From the NCBI GenBank assembly GCA_021414245.1, contig JAIOOU010000017.1, positions 186,001 to 250,000 of the forward strand: a stretch of 64,000 nucleotides of DNA, in the 5' to 3' direction. Position 1 is the stretch's first letter, and the number at the start of each line of letters is the position of its first letter. Below the pieces are notes generated by a model. It ran no database searches. It had not been told where the DNA came from and was given only the letters and a program-made list of their open reading frames with translations. This stretch comes from Chloroflexota bacterium. GTDB taxonomy: Bacteria; Chloroflexota; Anaerolineae; Anaerolineales; Villigracilaceae. Made by a program: the position numbers and the translations under genes. This document shows, piece by piece, positions 42,760 through 52,596 of this stretch.

Positions 42760-44024
42760 ACAGGTTTTCAATGCCCGCAACAAAGAATATTAAGAATGAG
42801 CGCGGTCAGGCAATGATCCTTATAGTCTTTTCGATTATAGGGCTTTTAGGCATGACCGCACTCGCAATTGATGGCGGCAATGCGTATGTAGATCGAAGAA
42901 GAGCTGAAGCTGCCGCCTCTGCGGCGGCCCTGACTGCGTCCATTACCCGCATTGAGGGTGGGGATTGGCGTGCCGCCGCCCTAGCTGTTGCCAGGACGAA
43001 CGGGTACGATAATGATGGCGTCACCAATACCGTCGAAATGAATACTCCACCATTAAGTGGTCCTTTTGCGGGAAACTCTGAATTTATAGAAGTTCGCATC
43101 ACCTCTCACCTCAGCACTTATTTTGGGGTTGTAGTGGGCATACCCAAAATTACAAGTATTGGTCTTGCGGTTTCACAATCCAAACCGGCTGAATACGGAC
43201 AGATGTTTGACGGATACGCCATCGTCAGCCTGGCGCCTCACAGCGATTGCAACAAAAACATTTCATTCTGGATTCACGAAGAAACCACCATTAACCTGAT
43301 CGGCGGGGGCATATTCGTCAATTCCGATAATTCACAATGCGCCTTTATGTCTTACGGAAGCGGAAGCGTTCGAGTGGAGGACGAGAGTCCCATCAGTGTG
43401 GTTGGGCGGGAACAAATACAAAAACCGAATCTGATTACACCTTATCCGATACAAACAGGCGCGATTCCCATCGCATATCCTCCAGCCTTTCAAATGCCAA
43501 AAGCCGGCTGTGGATCAAAAATCGCAACCGTAAACGAGCTGACAGGTGTCATGACGCCCGGAAGCTGGGACGACGACTTTCCACCCGAGGAAGTGAAAAA
43601 ACTCGAGGGCGGTGTATATTGCATCGGCGGTGACTTTATTGTGGGAGATGGAAAAACTTTGACCGGGAGCGGCGTATTATTAATAATTGACACTGGCAGA
43701 GTACGTATTAGTGGAAGTGCAAAAGTCAAATTATCTGCGTCCAGCAGCGGCCCCGCCCCAAATCTCCTGCTGTACATGCCCATTGAGAACAAAAGCATTT
43801 TAAGCATTGCCGGCGGCGACGAATCAATTTTCAAAGGTACAATCCTCGCTCCAGGAGCGGACGTCCGTATTAGTGGGCCAAGTTCGTTTGGTGGAGGAGT
43901 ATTTAAAAGCCAAATTATTGGCTATACGATAGAATTCAAGGGCCAATCCAATATCCAGCTCATTTATGACGACAGCCAAAATTACGATGCATTTAAAATG
44001 CCCGAGGTAATTCTCAGTCAGTAG
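42756..44024 (+). CDS. TadG-like protein with predicted beta-helix domain
   Basis: 422 residues from ATG 42756, which overlaps the previous stop (ATGA); ATG 42747 is also in frame. The N-terminus ERGQAMILIVFSIIGLLGMTALAIDGGN is the TadG/putative Flp assembly signature, followed by the RRAEAAASAAALT helix. The C-terminal half has repeated strands (GSGVLLIIDTGRVRISGSAKV, then ILSIAGGDESIFKGTILAPGADVRISG) that look like a right-handed beta-helix. It is probably exposed outside the membrane. Confidence 0.7.
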   Translation: MNRFSMPATKNIKNERGQAMILIVFSIIGLLGMTALAIDGGNAYVDRRRAEAAASAAALTASITRIEGGDWRAAALAVARTNGYDNDGVTNTVEMNTPPLSGPFAGNSEFIEVRITSHLSTYFGVVVGIPKITSIGLAVSQSKPAEYGQMFDGYAIVSLAPHSDCNKNISFWIHEETTINLIGGGIFVNSDNSQCAFMSYGSGSVRVEDESPISVVGREQIQKPNLITPYPIQTGAIPIAYPPAFQMPKAGCGSKIATVNELTGVMTPGSWDDDFPPEEVKKLEGGVYCIGGDFIVGDGKTLTGSGVLLIIDTGRVRISGSAKVKLSASSSGPAPNLLLYMPIENKSILSIAGGDESIFKGTILAPGADVRISGPSSFGGGVFKSQIIGYTIEFKGQSNIQLIYDDSQNYDAFKMPEVILSQ

Positions 44025-44109
44025 ATCATGACCCAAATCCGCCTTTTTTCTTACAAAACTGTAAAGGTTGCAGGTTGCCTGCGTGGGATATGCCTGCCCG
44101 GCAATAGTA

Positions 44110-44115
44110 TATAAT
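44110..44115 (+). promoter_or_regulatory. Candidate internal -10 box in the pilin cluster
   Basis: TATAAT in the 202-base gap between 44024 and 44227, which otherwise has no gene. No clear -35 is seen. It may give extra transcription of the last three genes. Confidence 0.35.
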
Positions 44116-44226
44116 GGAACAGATATTAAAGGAATTATTTCATTCCCTGTCAGAGCATGTATTATTTTTTGCAACACCAAAATTATTTTTATTCGGCATG
44201 TGTAGACGGTTTGCGAGCAAAACAAC

Positions 44227-44931
44227 ATGAAAAAAATATTTAAAAAATATTTCGCCTTATTCAAAAAAGCCGATCATCGAATTCATGGTCGGAGACGAAA
44301 TTCAAAGGGTCAAAGCCTGGTTGAAGTGGCGATTGCATTTCCGCTCCTTATCATGTTGTTTTCCGGCATGGTGGAATTCGGATTTATGTTAAATACATAC
44401 CTTTCCCTTTTGGATGCCACCCGACAAACCGCACGTTTTTATGCAAATTTCAACCCATTCAGTCTTGATACCAGCACCGATCCGGACACTGTGGTCGATG
44501 ATATGGGATTTTATACCGGAGCCGCCGGCACAGTTATCGATATTTTGGACCCCCCCACGGATCCAAATGCCAGAAGCATCGTTTTCAATCCCGCCGAGGA
44601 CGACATTATTATTTCGGTCATCAAGGTAAGCGTGAGCGATTCAACGCATGCAATTACTGCGATCGAAAGGTTTCCAGCGGGCCAGCCTGAACCGTATTAT
44701 CAACTTTTTAAGAACCACCCGTCGGCCTACGCAGATGATGCCCGCATTGAAAGCCTGATGACCGTCAATGGGACTGTTCCGGTTCGAACCGGCATATTGA
44801 TTGTTGAAGTGTATTATGGTTATGAGGGAATCCTGAAACTTCCCTGGGTGGAAGCATTCATGGACACCATTATGCTGCACGCTGATACTGTCATGCCTCT
44901 GGTCTCAGCAAAACCCCCGCGAACCCCATGA
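44227..44931 (+). CDS. TadE-like pilus assembly protein
   Basis: 234 residues. A long basic cytoplasmic N-terminus is followed by KGQSLVEVAIAFPLLIMLFSGMVEFG, the TadE signature with conserved Glu, then LLDATRQTARFYANFNPF. The extracellular part (about 60-234) has no Thr-Pro stalk. Part of the Tad-like series. Confidence 0.75.
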   Translation: MKKIFKKYFALFKKADHRIHGRRRNSKGQSLVEVAIAFPLLIMLFSGMVEFGFMLNTYLSLLDATRQTARFYANFNPFSLDTSTDPDTVVDDMGFYTGAAGTVIDILDPPTDPNARSIVFNPAEDDIIISVIKVSVSDSTHAITAIERFPAGQPEPYYQLFKNHPSAYADDARIESLMTVNGTVPVRTGILIVEVYYGYEGILKLPWVEAFMDTIMLHADTVMPLVSAKPPRTP

Positions 44932-44950
44932 CCCATAATAAAGGCGTCTT

Positions 44951-46501
44951 ATGAAAAAACAAAATACTAATTCCTTTCGTATAAAAGAACGCGGTCAGGC
45001 GATCATTCTGGTCGCCTTTGGCATTATTGGGTTGGTGGCCATGGTCGGCCTGGTGATCGACACCGGCATCTTGTTTATTGAATACGGCAAATTAAAAAGA
45101 GGAGTGGATGCCGCATCGATTGCCGCCGCTCAACAATATCGATCGGTTTCAGGCGGAAGTACATTGGATCAGGTTGCCCTGGAAAATGCAGCACGTAATT
45201 TTATTCAGCTAAACCAAACCGACGCCGTTACGATAGAAGTACATTCGTGCGAGGATGTTGTTGTTGCGGATCGCCCCGACCAGTGCAACCCGGATCCTGT
45301 CGGGAATCCTGTGGCGAACCGGAAACTGGTTGAAGTTATTGCGTCGAAGTATGTGCCCTTTGGCTTTCTGAGGGTGATCGGAATTAACGGCACAACCATA
45401 TCCACACGTTCCGTGGGCGAAGCTGCCGCCCTCGATCTGGTCATGATCATTGACACTTCGGCTTCCATGGCTTATGAAACAACAGGCGACCCATTTCTAT
45501 CTGAAGCAGGAGATGATCCGAGTGTCTGCAACCTCGACAACTCCTGTCAGCCGCTTGCAGAAGTTAAGTCAGTCGCGCTTAACTTTATTGACACAATGTA
45601 TTTTCCCTATGATCGCGTGTCCATTATTCCAATGACCAGCCAGTCGCCGGGTGGAGACCGAAATGTATCCGACGCTGAAATCCTGCCTTTAACATCGGAC
45701 AAGGCCACTGTTCAGGCAGCCATCAACAGCATGAAAGTCTTCGAACCGAGAGTCTGTGATGGCACCGATACTCCCGGCTCCTGCTTAAACTACGACGGGA
45801 GTGGCAATTTTGCGGGAACAATTTGCCAGACCTATGAAATTCATTCAAACGATGCAACAGTGGACCCATCCTCCTGCAACTCCAGCAACGTGGGGGGAGC
45901 CCTGCGTAAAGCCGCAGACAGGCTGTCTGATCCCCTGGTTACCCGTCCCGAGTCTTTCTGGGTTGTCGTCGCGCTGATGGGCGGACCCGCAAATGCAACC
46001 GATTCCACGGCGACCTATGTAAACGGATTTTGCCCCGAATATACATGGCTGCCGCCGCCATGGGACAATAACCCATGGTGTCGTGACCGGAAGCCAAGTG
46101 TAAGGCATAGTGACACAGACACGATCGTTTACACCAATCCAAGGGATACCAGTCTTGTCAATCCCACCTCCTCCATCTATGATGCCGACGATTATGCCCG
46201 GGATTGGGCTGATCAATTAGCAACCCTGACCTCGGAGAGCGGTGTTACAATATATACCATTGGATTGGGCGCGCAAATTCAAAGCACCGGCACGGTCGAC
46301 GCCGGCGAGCAACCTGCGGGCGAAAGTTTGCTTAAGTACATCGCCGAATGCGCTGGTGAAGGCTCGCCAGATGATTGCGCCACTCCTGTTGCCAATCCAA
46401 ACATTATCCACGGACAATATTTCTTTGCACCCACCGGCAGTGCACTAGCCGATATTTTTGAGTTAATCGCCAATAATATTGCGACGAGAATCACTCAATA
46501 G
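44951..46501 (+). CDS. TadG-like protein with von Willebrand factor A domain
   Basis: 516 residues. N-terminal [27 protein letters not shown] is the TadG signature. The VWA domain starts near 160 and its MIDAS is visible as [11 protein letters not shown] (residues 168-172 hold DxSxS). VWA-bearing TadG proteins act as adhesive or assembly factors of Tad pili. The long Asp-rich region with many Cys pairs fits an extracytoplasmic fold. It follows the TadE-like gene by 19 bases. Confidence 0.8.
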   Translation: MKKQNTNSFRIKERGQAIILVAFGIIGLVAMVGLVIDTGILFIEYGKLKRGVDAASIAAAQQYRSVSGGSTLDQVALENAARNFIQLNQTDAVTIEVHSCEDVVVADRPDQCNPDPVGNPVANRKLVEVIASKYVPFGFLRVIGINGTTISTRSVGEAAALDLVMIIDTSASMAYETTGDPFLSEAGDDPSVCNLDNSCQPLAEVKSVALNFIDTMYFPYDRVSIIPMTSQSPGGDRNVSDAEILPLTSDKATVQAAINSMKVFEPRVCDGTDTPGSCLNYDGSGNFAGTICQTYEIHSNDATVDPSSCNSSNVGGALRKAADRLSDPLVTRPESFWVVVALMGGPANATDSTATYVNGFCPEYTWLPPPWDNNPWCRDRKPSVRHSDTDTIVYTNPRDTSLVNPTSSIYDADDYARDWADQLATLTSESGVTIYTIGLGAQIQSTGTVDAGEQPAGESLLKYIAECAGEGSPDDCATPVANPNIIHGQYFFAPTGSALADIFELIANNIATRITQ

Positions 46502-46520
46502 GCTTGATCAAGGAGAATTT

Positions 46521-48347
46521 ATGAATACTCTTACATCACGCAACAAGTCCAAAACGAAAGGTCGCAGACCCGGCCAGGGTATGATCGAATTTGCGCTGGT
46601 ATTACCGGTCTTGTTGCTGATCATGGTCGGCCTGCTTGAGTTTGGACGCCTGCTATTCGCATGGCTGGTAGTGGAAAACTCGACGCGATTCGGCATCCGG
46701 TATGCTGTCGCAGCCACCTATGACATCAACAATTGTTCCGACCTCGATGGAGACTCCACCCCTTGCGATGGCGCCAGCGCTGACGCCGAGATCAAGCAGG
46801 CGCGCCTGCTTTCCATTGAAGACGAGACCCGTAGAATGTTAATTGGCTTCCATTACGACGAAAGCCTGAACAATGCGGAAGATGATTACTTAAATATCAC
46901 TGTTTGCTCCAGGGATAATTTCACCATCCCGCAAATGGGACGCCCGGTTTATGCAGCTTGTGCGGGAGGTGAAGACCCCGGCGACACCGGCGAAAATGTG
47001 TATGTTGCGGCAGACTACAATTTTACATTTATCGTCCTGCCGATTTTCAACATTGAACCATCCGGGGTTCATATCGCCTCCTATCGCGCCGGGGTGAACG
47101 AATTGTTCCGTGTGGCACGGATCGTTAATGCGCCCGCCAATCCCAATCCCCCCGGCGGCGGCGGCGGTTTCGTTTTGGATACCCCCACCCCAACCAACAC
47201 CGCAACAAAAACCAATACGCCAACCAACACATCAACAGCCAGTTCCACGCCGAGTAACACACCCACGGCAACCAGCACCCCGACCGCCACAAATACACCC
47301 CAGCCAATCGTGATATTGTGGTCTGTGCCATCTTCCGATGGACAGACATTGACCGATCCATTACAAACTGGATTTAGGGCCATTGCTTACGACCCCAATA
47401 TAGGCACCATCGATGGCAACGGCATCAGCAAAGTTGTCTTCTCCTTTAGCGGCCCCAGCCCAATTGCCGGCGCTACTGAATTTGCTGCAGCTTATTGTGC
47501 ATTAACAGGGAATCTACCCTGCACGACCATGACGACCTCAGCTTTTTATGCGCTGACCCCGGGGACCTATACGATTTACGCCCAGGCCACAGCAAACAGC
47601 GGGGCTGTTTCAGCGTTGATCTCCAGGACCTTTATTATTCCGGTTTTGGGAACACCTACATTTACCCCCACGAATACCGCAACCAGTACCAGAACCGCGA
47701 CCAGCACGCCGTTCCCGACCAACACTTCGACGGTTACCCGGACACCCACCAATACCAGAACGCCCACTCCAACGGTGCCCACCAATACGCCAACGAAGAC
47801 CGACACACCCAGCAGGACACCGACACGCACGCCGACCGTGCCCACCAACACACCCAGCAGGACACCGACGCTGACACCCACAGTGCCAACCAACACTCCT
47901 ACCCGAACACCTACGCGCACGCCCACGGTGCCTACCAATACACCCACCAGGACTTTTACACCATCCAACACACCAACCCGCACACCCACGGTGCCTTCCA
48001 ACACGCCAACAAGAACCTCTACGCCTACCAGCACCAGGACAGCCACTGCAACGGTGCCCACCAACACACCATCAAGAACACCGACACGAACTCCAACGGT
48101 GCCTACCAATACTCCATCCAATACACCGACCAATACACCGACGAGGACAAGCACGCCATCCTTCACACCGACCCTTACGCCGTCCAATACACCGACCCGG
48201 ACTAGCACTCCAAGCTTTACACCTACGCTTACTCCGACCCGGACATTTACTCCATCGAATACACCGCCGCCAACCGCAACACGGACACCAACCCCATTTG
48301 TTCCGACGCCGACCAAAACAAATACCCCATTTGGCGTTGAAGGCTAA
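46521..48347 (+). CDS. TadE-like protein with a very long Thr-Pro repeat stalk
   Basis: 608 residues. [28 protein letters not shown] is the TadE signature. After an extracellular part to about 225 there is a short Thr-Pro stretch (about 235-275), an Ig-like domain (about 275-390), and a C-terminal tail of about 205 residues made of Thr, Pro, Ser, Asn and Arg repeats such as [11 protein letters not shown]. Such tails are stiff, are usually glycosylated and could hold the Ig-like domain away from the envelope. GGAGAA precedes ATG 46521. The last gene of the Tad-like series. Confidence 0.75.
   Translation: MNTLTSRNKSKTKGRRPGQGMIEFALVLPVLLLIMVGLLEFGRLLFAWLVVENSTRFGIRYAVAATYDINNCSDLDGDSTPCDGASADAEIKQARLLSIEDETRRMLIGFHYDESLNNAEDDYLNITVCSRDNFTIPQMGRPVYAACAGGEDPGDTGENVYVAADYNFTFIVLPIFNIEPSGVHIASYRAGVNELFRVARIVNAPANPNPPGGGGGFVLDTPTPTNTATKTNTPTNTSTASSTPSNTPTATSTPTATNTPQPIVILWSVPSSDGQTLTDPLQTGFRAIAYDPNIGTIDGNGISKVVFSFSGPSPIAGATEFAAAYCALTGNLPCTTMTTSAFYALTPGTYTIYAQATANSGAVSALISRTFIIPVLGTPTFTPTNTATSTRTATSTPFPTNTSTVTRTPTNTRTPTPTVPTNTPTKTDTPSRTPTRTPTVPTNTPSRTPTLTPTVPTNTPTRTPTRTPTVPTNTPTRTFTPSNTPTRTPTVPSNTPTRTSTPTSTRTATATVPTNTPSRTPTRTPTVPTNTPSNTPTNTPTRTSTPSFTPTLTPSNTPTRTSTPSFTPTLTPTRTFTPSNTPPPTATRTPTPFVPTPTKTNTPFGVEG
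47640..48340 (+). repeat. Degenerate Thr-Pro coding repeat
   Basis: Tandem imperfect 9-36 base units built on ACNCC, encoding the stalk of the TadE-like protein. Because of the composition, two other frames stay open over most of the tract (plus 47495-48205 and minus 47576-48316); I treat these as shadows. Confidence 0.75.
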
Positions 48348-48354
48348 AAAATAA

Positions 48355-48400
48355 ATAACGTAAAAATCCCCGCGGAATTCCGCGGGGATTTTTACGTTAT
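48355..48400. terminator. 46-bp perfect palindrome, terminator of the pilin cluster
   Basis: 48355-48377 is complementary to 48378-48400 with no loop; the core is CCCCGCGGAATTCCGCGGGG flanked by A and T runs. The last three bases of the 3' arm are also the first three of the next promoter's -10 (48398-48403). Confidence 0.85.
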
Positions 48401-48403
48401 AAT
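48398..48403 (+). promoter_or_regulatory. -10 box of the glmS transcript
   Basis: TATAAT within GTTATAATACC. Transcription would start near 48411, about 45 bases before the probable ribozyme cleavage site. It overlaps the end of the palindromic terminator. Confidence 0.5.
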
Positions 48404-48439
48404 ACCAAACCTAACATCAATCGGGAGGTGCATCGAACA

Positions 48440-48660
48440 ATTCAAGGGAAAGCCAGCGCATGGGCTTTGACCATTTTATGGATCAAAGTTGACGAGGATG
48501 AAGGTTCTCCATTGCAAAATGGAGCTAATTCTCCGGGCCAGTGAAAACCATACCATAAATATTCACTGCTCTGGAGAAGAAAATCGAATGATCAGCGGAA
48601 GCCTTCCGGGGATGCCAACCCCGACCATCTTTCCCTCCAAGGATAAAAATCGCCCCCAAT
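48440..48660 (+). ncRNA. Probable glmS ribozyme with enlarged P3 region
   Basis: The order and sequence match glmS ribozymes. CCAGCGCATGG holds the cleavage site between A48455 and G48456. P2 is CTTTGACC (48465-48472) with GGATCAAAG (48480-48488). The conserved TTGACGAGG core follows directly, then P3 GAAGG (48500-48504) pairs with CCTTC (48602-48606) just after GCGGAAGCC. P3 contains about 85 extra bases with two hairpins. The gene downstream is glmS. GlcN6P binding would cleave the message. The 3' part (P4 region) is less clear. Confidence 0.8.
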
Positions 48661-48823
48661 ACCTCACGAGTAATCGTACGGTCAAAAAGGCGATGCATGG
48701 CAAAAATTCAACCGTCTTTTCAAAAAGCACATCTGCTGGCGAGATCCTCCTGACTTTGGGCATGGTTCGCACAGAAGAATATTGCTGTCTGGAAAGATAA
48801 AACTTAATTGGAGGATCCCTAAA

Positions 48824-50665
48824 ATGTGTGGAATCGTTGGATATGTCGGACCGCGAGACGCGGTCTCGATCATTCTCAATGGCCTGAAACGGCTTGAGTA
48901 TCGCGGATATGATTCGGCGGGAGTCGCCGTCATAAACGGCAGCCGGATCGAGGTCAGGAGAGATGCGGGCAAATTATCCCAGTTAATCGATCTCGTAAAT
49001 AAATCGCCATTAAACGGCGCGCCGGGCATTGGTCATACGCGCTGGGCCACTCATGGCGCACCCACCGCGCGCAATGCCCATCCGCATGTCAGCAGTACAG
49101 GCAAAATGGTTGTCGTGCACAACGGCATTGTGGAAAATTTTCTGGAGATCAAGGATGAGCTGGTCAGTGAAGGCGTAAACTTCCTGTCCGATACGGATAC
49201 GGAGACGATCGTCCACCTGGCCGAACATCACCAGGCGGCTGGCATCAGCCTGGAGGAGGCAGCCCGGCGAACCTTCAACCAGATCGAGGGAGCCAATGTG
49301 GTGGTACTGATGTCTGCCGATGAACCGGACAAGATCGTCACCGCTCGAATCGGAAACGCAGGCGGGGTGGTGATTGGTCTGGGTGAAAACGAAAACTTCA
49401 TCGCGTCGGACATCCCTGCCATCCTGGAGCACACCCGTAAAGTTATATTTTTGGAATCCAGACAAATGGCCGTGGTCACACGGGATCATGTTCGGATCGA
49501 AACCCTCGACGGAGTGGAGATCAGCCCTGAAATCCACACCATTGCATGGGACGCAGTCGCTGCGGAAAAAGGGGAATACCGCCATTTCATGCAAAAAGAG
49601 ATCCATGAGCAGGTTCGCGCCTTAACCGATACTCTCGCCGGCCGCGTGGATTTCAAGGAAGGCCGGATTCGCCTGCCGGAATTAAACCTTACCCCTGAAC
49701 TTGCAAAGCGCATTCAACGTATTTACATCACTGCCTGCGGCACGGCGGCTTACGCAGGAATGGTTGGAAAATACCTGATCGAAAAGATCGCGCGCATCCC
49801 GGTGGAAGTGGTCATCGGTTCCGAGTTTCGCTACAGCGATCCGATCGTGGACGAAAACACCGTGGTTCTGGCGATTTCGCAATCCGGGGAAACCGCCGAC
49901 ACTCTGGCAGCCATGGAGGAAGGCCGAAGAAAAGGTGGAATCATCTGGAGCATCGTAAACGCAATCGGGTCCCAGGCCATGCGTGTCTCAGACGGATATA
50001 TTGCGATGCAAACGGGACCGGAGATCGGCGTGGCCTCGACCAAGGCATTTACAGCCCCTCTCGTGGATCAGTACATGCTCGCGATCCTGCTGGCAGACCT
50101 GCGCGGCACGATCGACGAAAAGACCCGTAGAAATCTCGTGGCGGATCTCAGACTCGTGCCCGACCTCGCCGGGCGGGTTTTGGATACCGAGGCCCAGGTG
50201 GAAAAAGTGGCACACGAACTAAAGGATATTACCGGCTGTCTGTACCTGGGACGCGGCATCAACATGCCAATTGCTTATGAAGGCGCCTTGAAGTTAAAAG
50301 AACTTTCATACATCCATGCCGAGGGATATCCGGCCGGCGAAATGAAGCACGGCCCCATTGCCTTGATCGATGAGGCAATGCCGGTTTTGTGCATCGCGCC
50401 AAAAGATCCCTGGCACGAAAAAATGATCTCCCAGATCCAGCAGGCGAAGGCACGCGGAGGCATGGTCATTGCCGTGGCGACCGAAGGCGATGAGCTGATC
50501 GCGGGCATGGCAGATCATGTGTTATGGGTTCCTGAAACACCCTGGATGCTTTCCCCCATCGTTACAGTCTTCCCGCTGCAATTACTGGCCTATCACATTG
50601 CCGCCATCCGCGGCCTGGATGTGGATCAGCCAAGAAATCTAGCAAAAAGCGTGACCGTGGAGTGA
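48824..50665 (+). CDS. glmS: Glutamine--fructose-6-phosphate aminotransferase
   Basis: 613 residues, full length. The N-terminal MCGIVGYVG carries the catalytic Cys that takes ammonia from glutamine. The synthase half has two SIS domains, with ITACGTAAYAG, SQSGETADTLAAM and GPEIGVASTKAF. The C-terminal LAKSVTVE matches the conserved end. It makes glucosamine 6-phosphate for cell-wall synthesis. TTGGAGGA precedes ATG 48824, and the 476-base gap upstream holds the probable ribozyme. murA, which acts later in the same pathway, is at 38890. Confidence 0.92.
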   Translation: MCGIVGYVGPRDAVSIILNGLKRLEYRGYDSAGVAVINGSRIEVRRDAGKLSQLIDLVNKSPLNGAPGIGHTRWATHGAPTARNAHPHVSSTGKMVVVHNGIVENFLEIKDELVSEGVNFLSDTDTETIVHLAEHHQAAGISLEEAARRTFNQIEGANVVVLMSADEPDKIVTARIGNAGGVVIGLGENENFIASDIPAILEHTRKVIFLESRQMAVVTRDHVRIETLDGVEISPEIHTIAWDAVAAEKGEYRHFMQKEIHEQVRALTDTLAGRVDFKEGRIRLPELNLTPELAKRIQRIYITACGTAAYAGMVGKYLIEKIARIPVEVVIGSEFRYSDPIVDENTVVLAISQSGETADTLAAMEEGRRKGGIIWSIVNAIGSQAMRVSDGYIAMQTGPEIGVASTKAFTAPLVDQYMLAILLADLRGTIDEKTRRNLVADLRLVPDLAGRVLDTEAQVEKVAHELKDITGCLYLGRGINMPIAYEGALKLKELSYIHAEGYPAGEMKHGPIALIDEAMPVLCIAPKDPWHEKMISQIQQAKARGGMVIAVATEGDELIAGMADHVLWVPETPWMLSPIVTVFPLQLLAYHIAAIRGLDVDQPRNLAKSVTVE

Positions 50666-50668
50666 ATA

Positions 50669-50705
50669 AAAAGACCGCCCTGCTATTTCAGCAGGGCGGT
50701 CTTTT
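50669..50705. terminator. Bidirectional terminator
   Basis: A perfect 16-bp stem (50669-50684 with 50690-50705), loop ATTTC, with A and T runs. It lies between convergent genes glmS and the FabH-like gene. Confidence 0.85.
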
Positions 50706-50717
50706 GTCATACCATAT

Positions 50718-51965
50718 TTATCCCATTGAGATGGCCATCACGTCGTAATAGGTCCCGGCTCCAAATCCATCGAAAAGAATATGGTCCCCAAGGTGGATGT
50801 CCGGCAGTTTGCGCAAAAAAGCAATGATATTCGAGGCGGCGCTGACATTGCCGAAATCGCTTAAAAGCCACGGCATGGCAAACTCGATGCCCAACTTCGA
50901 AAGTTGTTTGGCCTTCAAGGCGTTGATCTTGTAATTGGCATGATGCACAATTCCCAGTTTGATGGATTTGCCCGACTCTCCCAGTTTTGACATCAGGGAT
51001 TTATAGTCAGTGTATACATCCGTGACCACCTGCACGCCCGTCCTCACGAACAACTTGACCATCCCCATTAATCCCGCCATTACAATGGATGAGCCGTCTT
51101 CAGGTTCGTGCATCAATCCGGCAAAACGAATATGATGAGGAGAATCCTGCTTTACATTAATGAGGGAAGTGTTTGACGAATCCCCTCGGGAATATGGGTA
51201 GCTCATTCGAACTTCAAGCAGACCTTCCTCGTCAAATATTTCAAAACTCTTCCCAACCAGGAATTTCATGTTTTCCCCGGGAATCAAACCGATCACCCCC
51301 ATGCCGTTTCCAAACAACTGAAGTGCATTCTTATCCCTTGCCTGGCACATGATCCGACTCAACCCTTCAATCCCGCCAACAAGCACCTTTTTTCCCTTTA
51401 GTTCCTCTGCAATATTCATCTGGCCCGCCGGTGAGAGTTCTGGGTTTAAGGCCAAATGCAAGGCTCCCATCGATCCATCACAGGCCTTATGAATGCTTAC
51501 CTTTAACGCATCGTCAGGGATGCCAGCCTTTCTTGCAATTTGAGTTACATAATCGGCCGAAACCGGACCTGTGACTCCGATCAAAAGGCCTTCGATTTCC
51601 GAAGGAGCCCACCCGCAGGTGGCCATGGCACGTTTCAACAAACGCGAGCCAACTTCCACCTCCAACTCGAGATTTTCCACTGGACTGAGGGTGGGGATGT
51701 GCTGGCGGCTTTCAAACCCTAATTCGGATAAGTTCAGAAGGTCAGAGTCGGCCAAAGCCTCCCCCAGGCGATTCTCCACGAAAGACTTCAGTTTTTCATT
51801 GCTAAAACTCTCCCCCCAGGAGCCATAGGCTCCTCCAATTCCCAGCTCGGAATTGTATACACTCTCAAAACCAACTGGGATCCCGTCACCAATAGGGATG
51901 ATTTCCCGGTCCACTCCAGGGCGGTCATAGAAGGATGGCAAAGGATTGGATTGATTGTCAGACAT
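50718..51965 (-). CDS. FabH-like 3-oxoacyl-ACP synthase (long form)
   Basis: 415 residues, longer than FabH (about 320). The triad is visible: Cys in HKACDGSMGAL, His in VHHANYKIN, and Asn in DFGNVSAAS. The N-terminal 80 residues are extra and carry no motif. It condenses an acyl-CoA with malonyl-ACP, or does a similar reaction in a secondary pathway. No other fatty-acid genes are near. ATG 51965 (MSDNQSN) has TAGGAG upstream; the frame continues further but is unlikely to be coding. Substrate unknown. Confidence 0.75.
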   Translation of the reverse strand: MSDNQSNPLPSFYDRPGVDREIIPIGDGIPVGFESVYNSELGIGGAYGSWGESFSNEKLKSFVENRLGEALADSDLLNLSELGFESRQHIPTLSPVENLELEVEVGSRLLKRAMATCGWAPSEIEGLLIGVTGPVSADYVTQIARKAGIPDDALKVSIHKACDGSMGALHLALNPELSPAGQMNIAEELKGKKVLVGGIEGLSRIMCQARDKNALQLFGNGMGVIGLIPGENMKFLVGKSFEIFDEEGLLEVRMSYPYSRGDSSNTSLINVKQDSPHHIRFAGLMHEPEDGSSIVMAGLMGMVKLFVRTGVQVVTDVYTDYKSLMSKLGESGKSIKLGIVHHANYKINALKAKQLSKLGIEFAMPWLLSDFGNVSAASNIIAFLRKLPDIHLGDHILFDGFGAGTYYDVMAISMG

Positions 51966-52110
51966 TTTGACTCCTACAAATAAATAATACGCTAAATTCA
52001 ATAACCCCCCAAACAACACAAAGGTACTCTCAAGTTACTCCCCTGACCCTTTGTTTTCAAGGGTAAAATTAAACCGAAAAAGAAAATCATGTTTAGACAG
52101 GAGTTAAACC

Positions 52111-52545
52111 ATGCGCCCCGACTGGGATTCATATTTCTTGAAAATTGCCTATGCCGTCTCCGAGCGCAGCACCTGTGACCGGGCCTTTGTGGGATGCGTA
52201 CTTGTGCTTGAAAAACGCATCCTCACCACCGGATTCAACGGCTCCCCGGCCGGCCAGGAGCATTGCGACGAGATCGGTCACTTAATGGTCGACGGGCATT
52301 GCGTCCGTACCATCCACGCCGAAACCAATGCGATCATTCAGGCCGCGCTGCACGGGGTTTCCACAAAAGGCGCAATGTGTTATGTCACCCATCTGCCCTG
52401 CATCAATTGCACGAAGGTGCTCATTAATGCAGGCATTTCCCGAATCGTATACAGTACCGCCTACCGAACCGATGAAAACGCGATGAATTTTCTCAAAGCT
52501 GCAAATATTGATGTGGTGCAAAAGGAATTCAATCCGGTCAATTAA
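52111..52545 (+). CDS. dCMP deaminase / ComEB-type cytidine deaminase
   Basis: 144 residues. Zinc motifs: TIHAETNAI (HAE) and LPCINCTKVL (PCxxC), with RSTCDRAFVGCVLV before them. It converts dCMP to dUMP for thymidylate synthesis. ComEB in competence loci has the same fold, but no competence genes are here. CAGGAG precedes the ATG. Confidence 0.85.
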   Translation: MRPDWDSYFLKIAYAVSERSTCDRAFVGCVLVLEKRILTTGFNGSPAGQEHCDEIGHLMVDGHCVRTIHAETNAIIQAALHGVSTKGAMCYVTHLPCINCTKVLINAGISRIVYSTAYRTDENAMNFLKAANIDVVQKEFNPVN

Positions 52546-52596
52546 GGAAATTGACGATCTGTCCTGCTCGTATCCAGTAAAAATGGAATCGCGAAT

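Noticed and set aside
47495-48205. Long plus-strand open frame rich in Gln, His, Tyr and Asn
   Set aside because: It lies wholly over the Thr-Pro repeat in another frame, has no start context and only reflects the repeat.
47576-48316. Minus-strand open frame rich in Val and Gly
   Set aside because: Antisense image of the Thr-Pro repeat; there is no ribosome site or family.
48489-48800. Open frame between the pilin cluster and glmS
   Set aside because: It runs through the probable glmS ribozyme and shows no family features.
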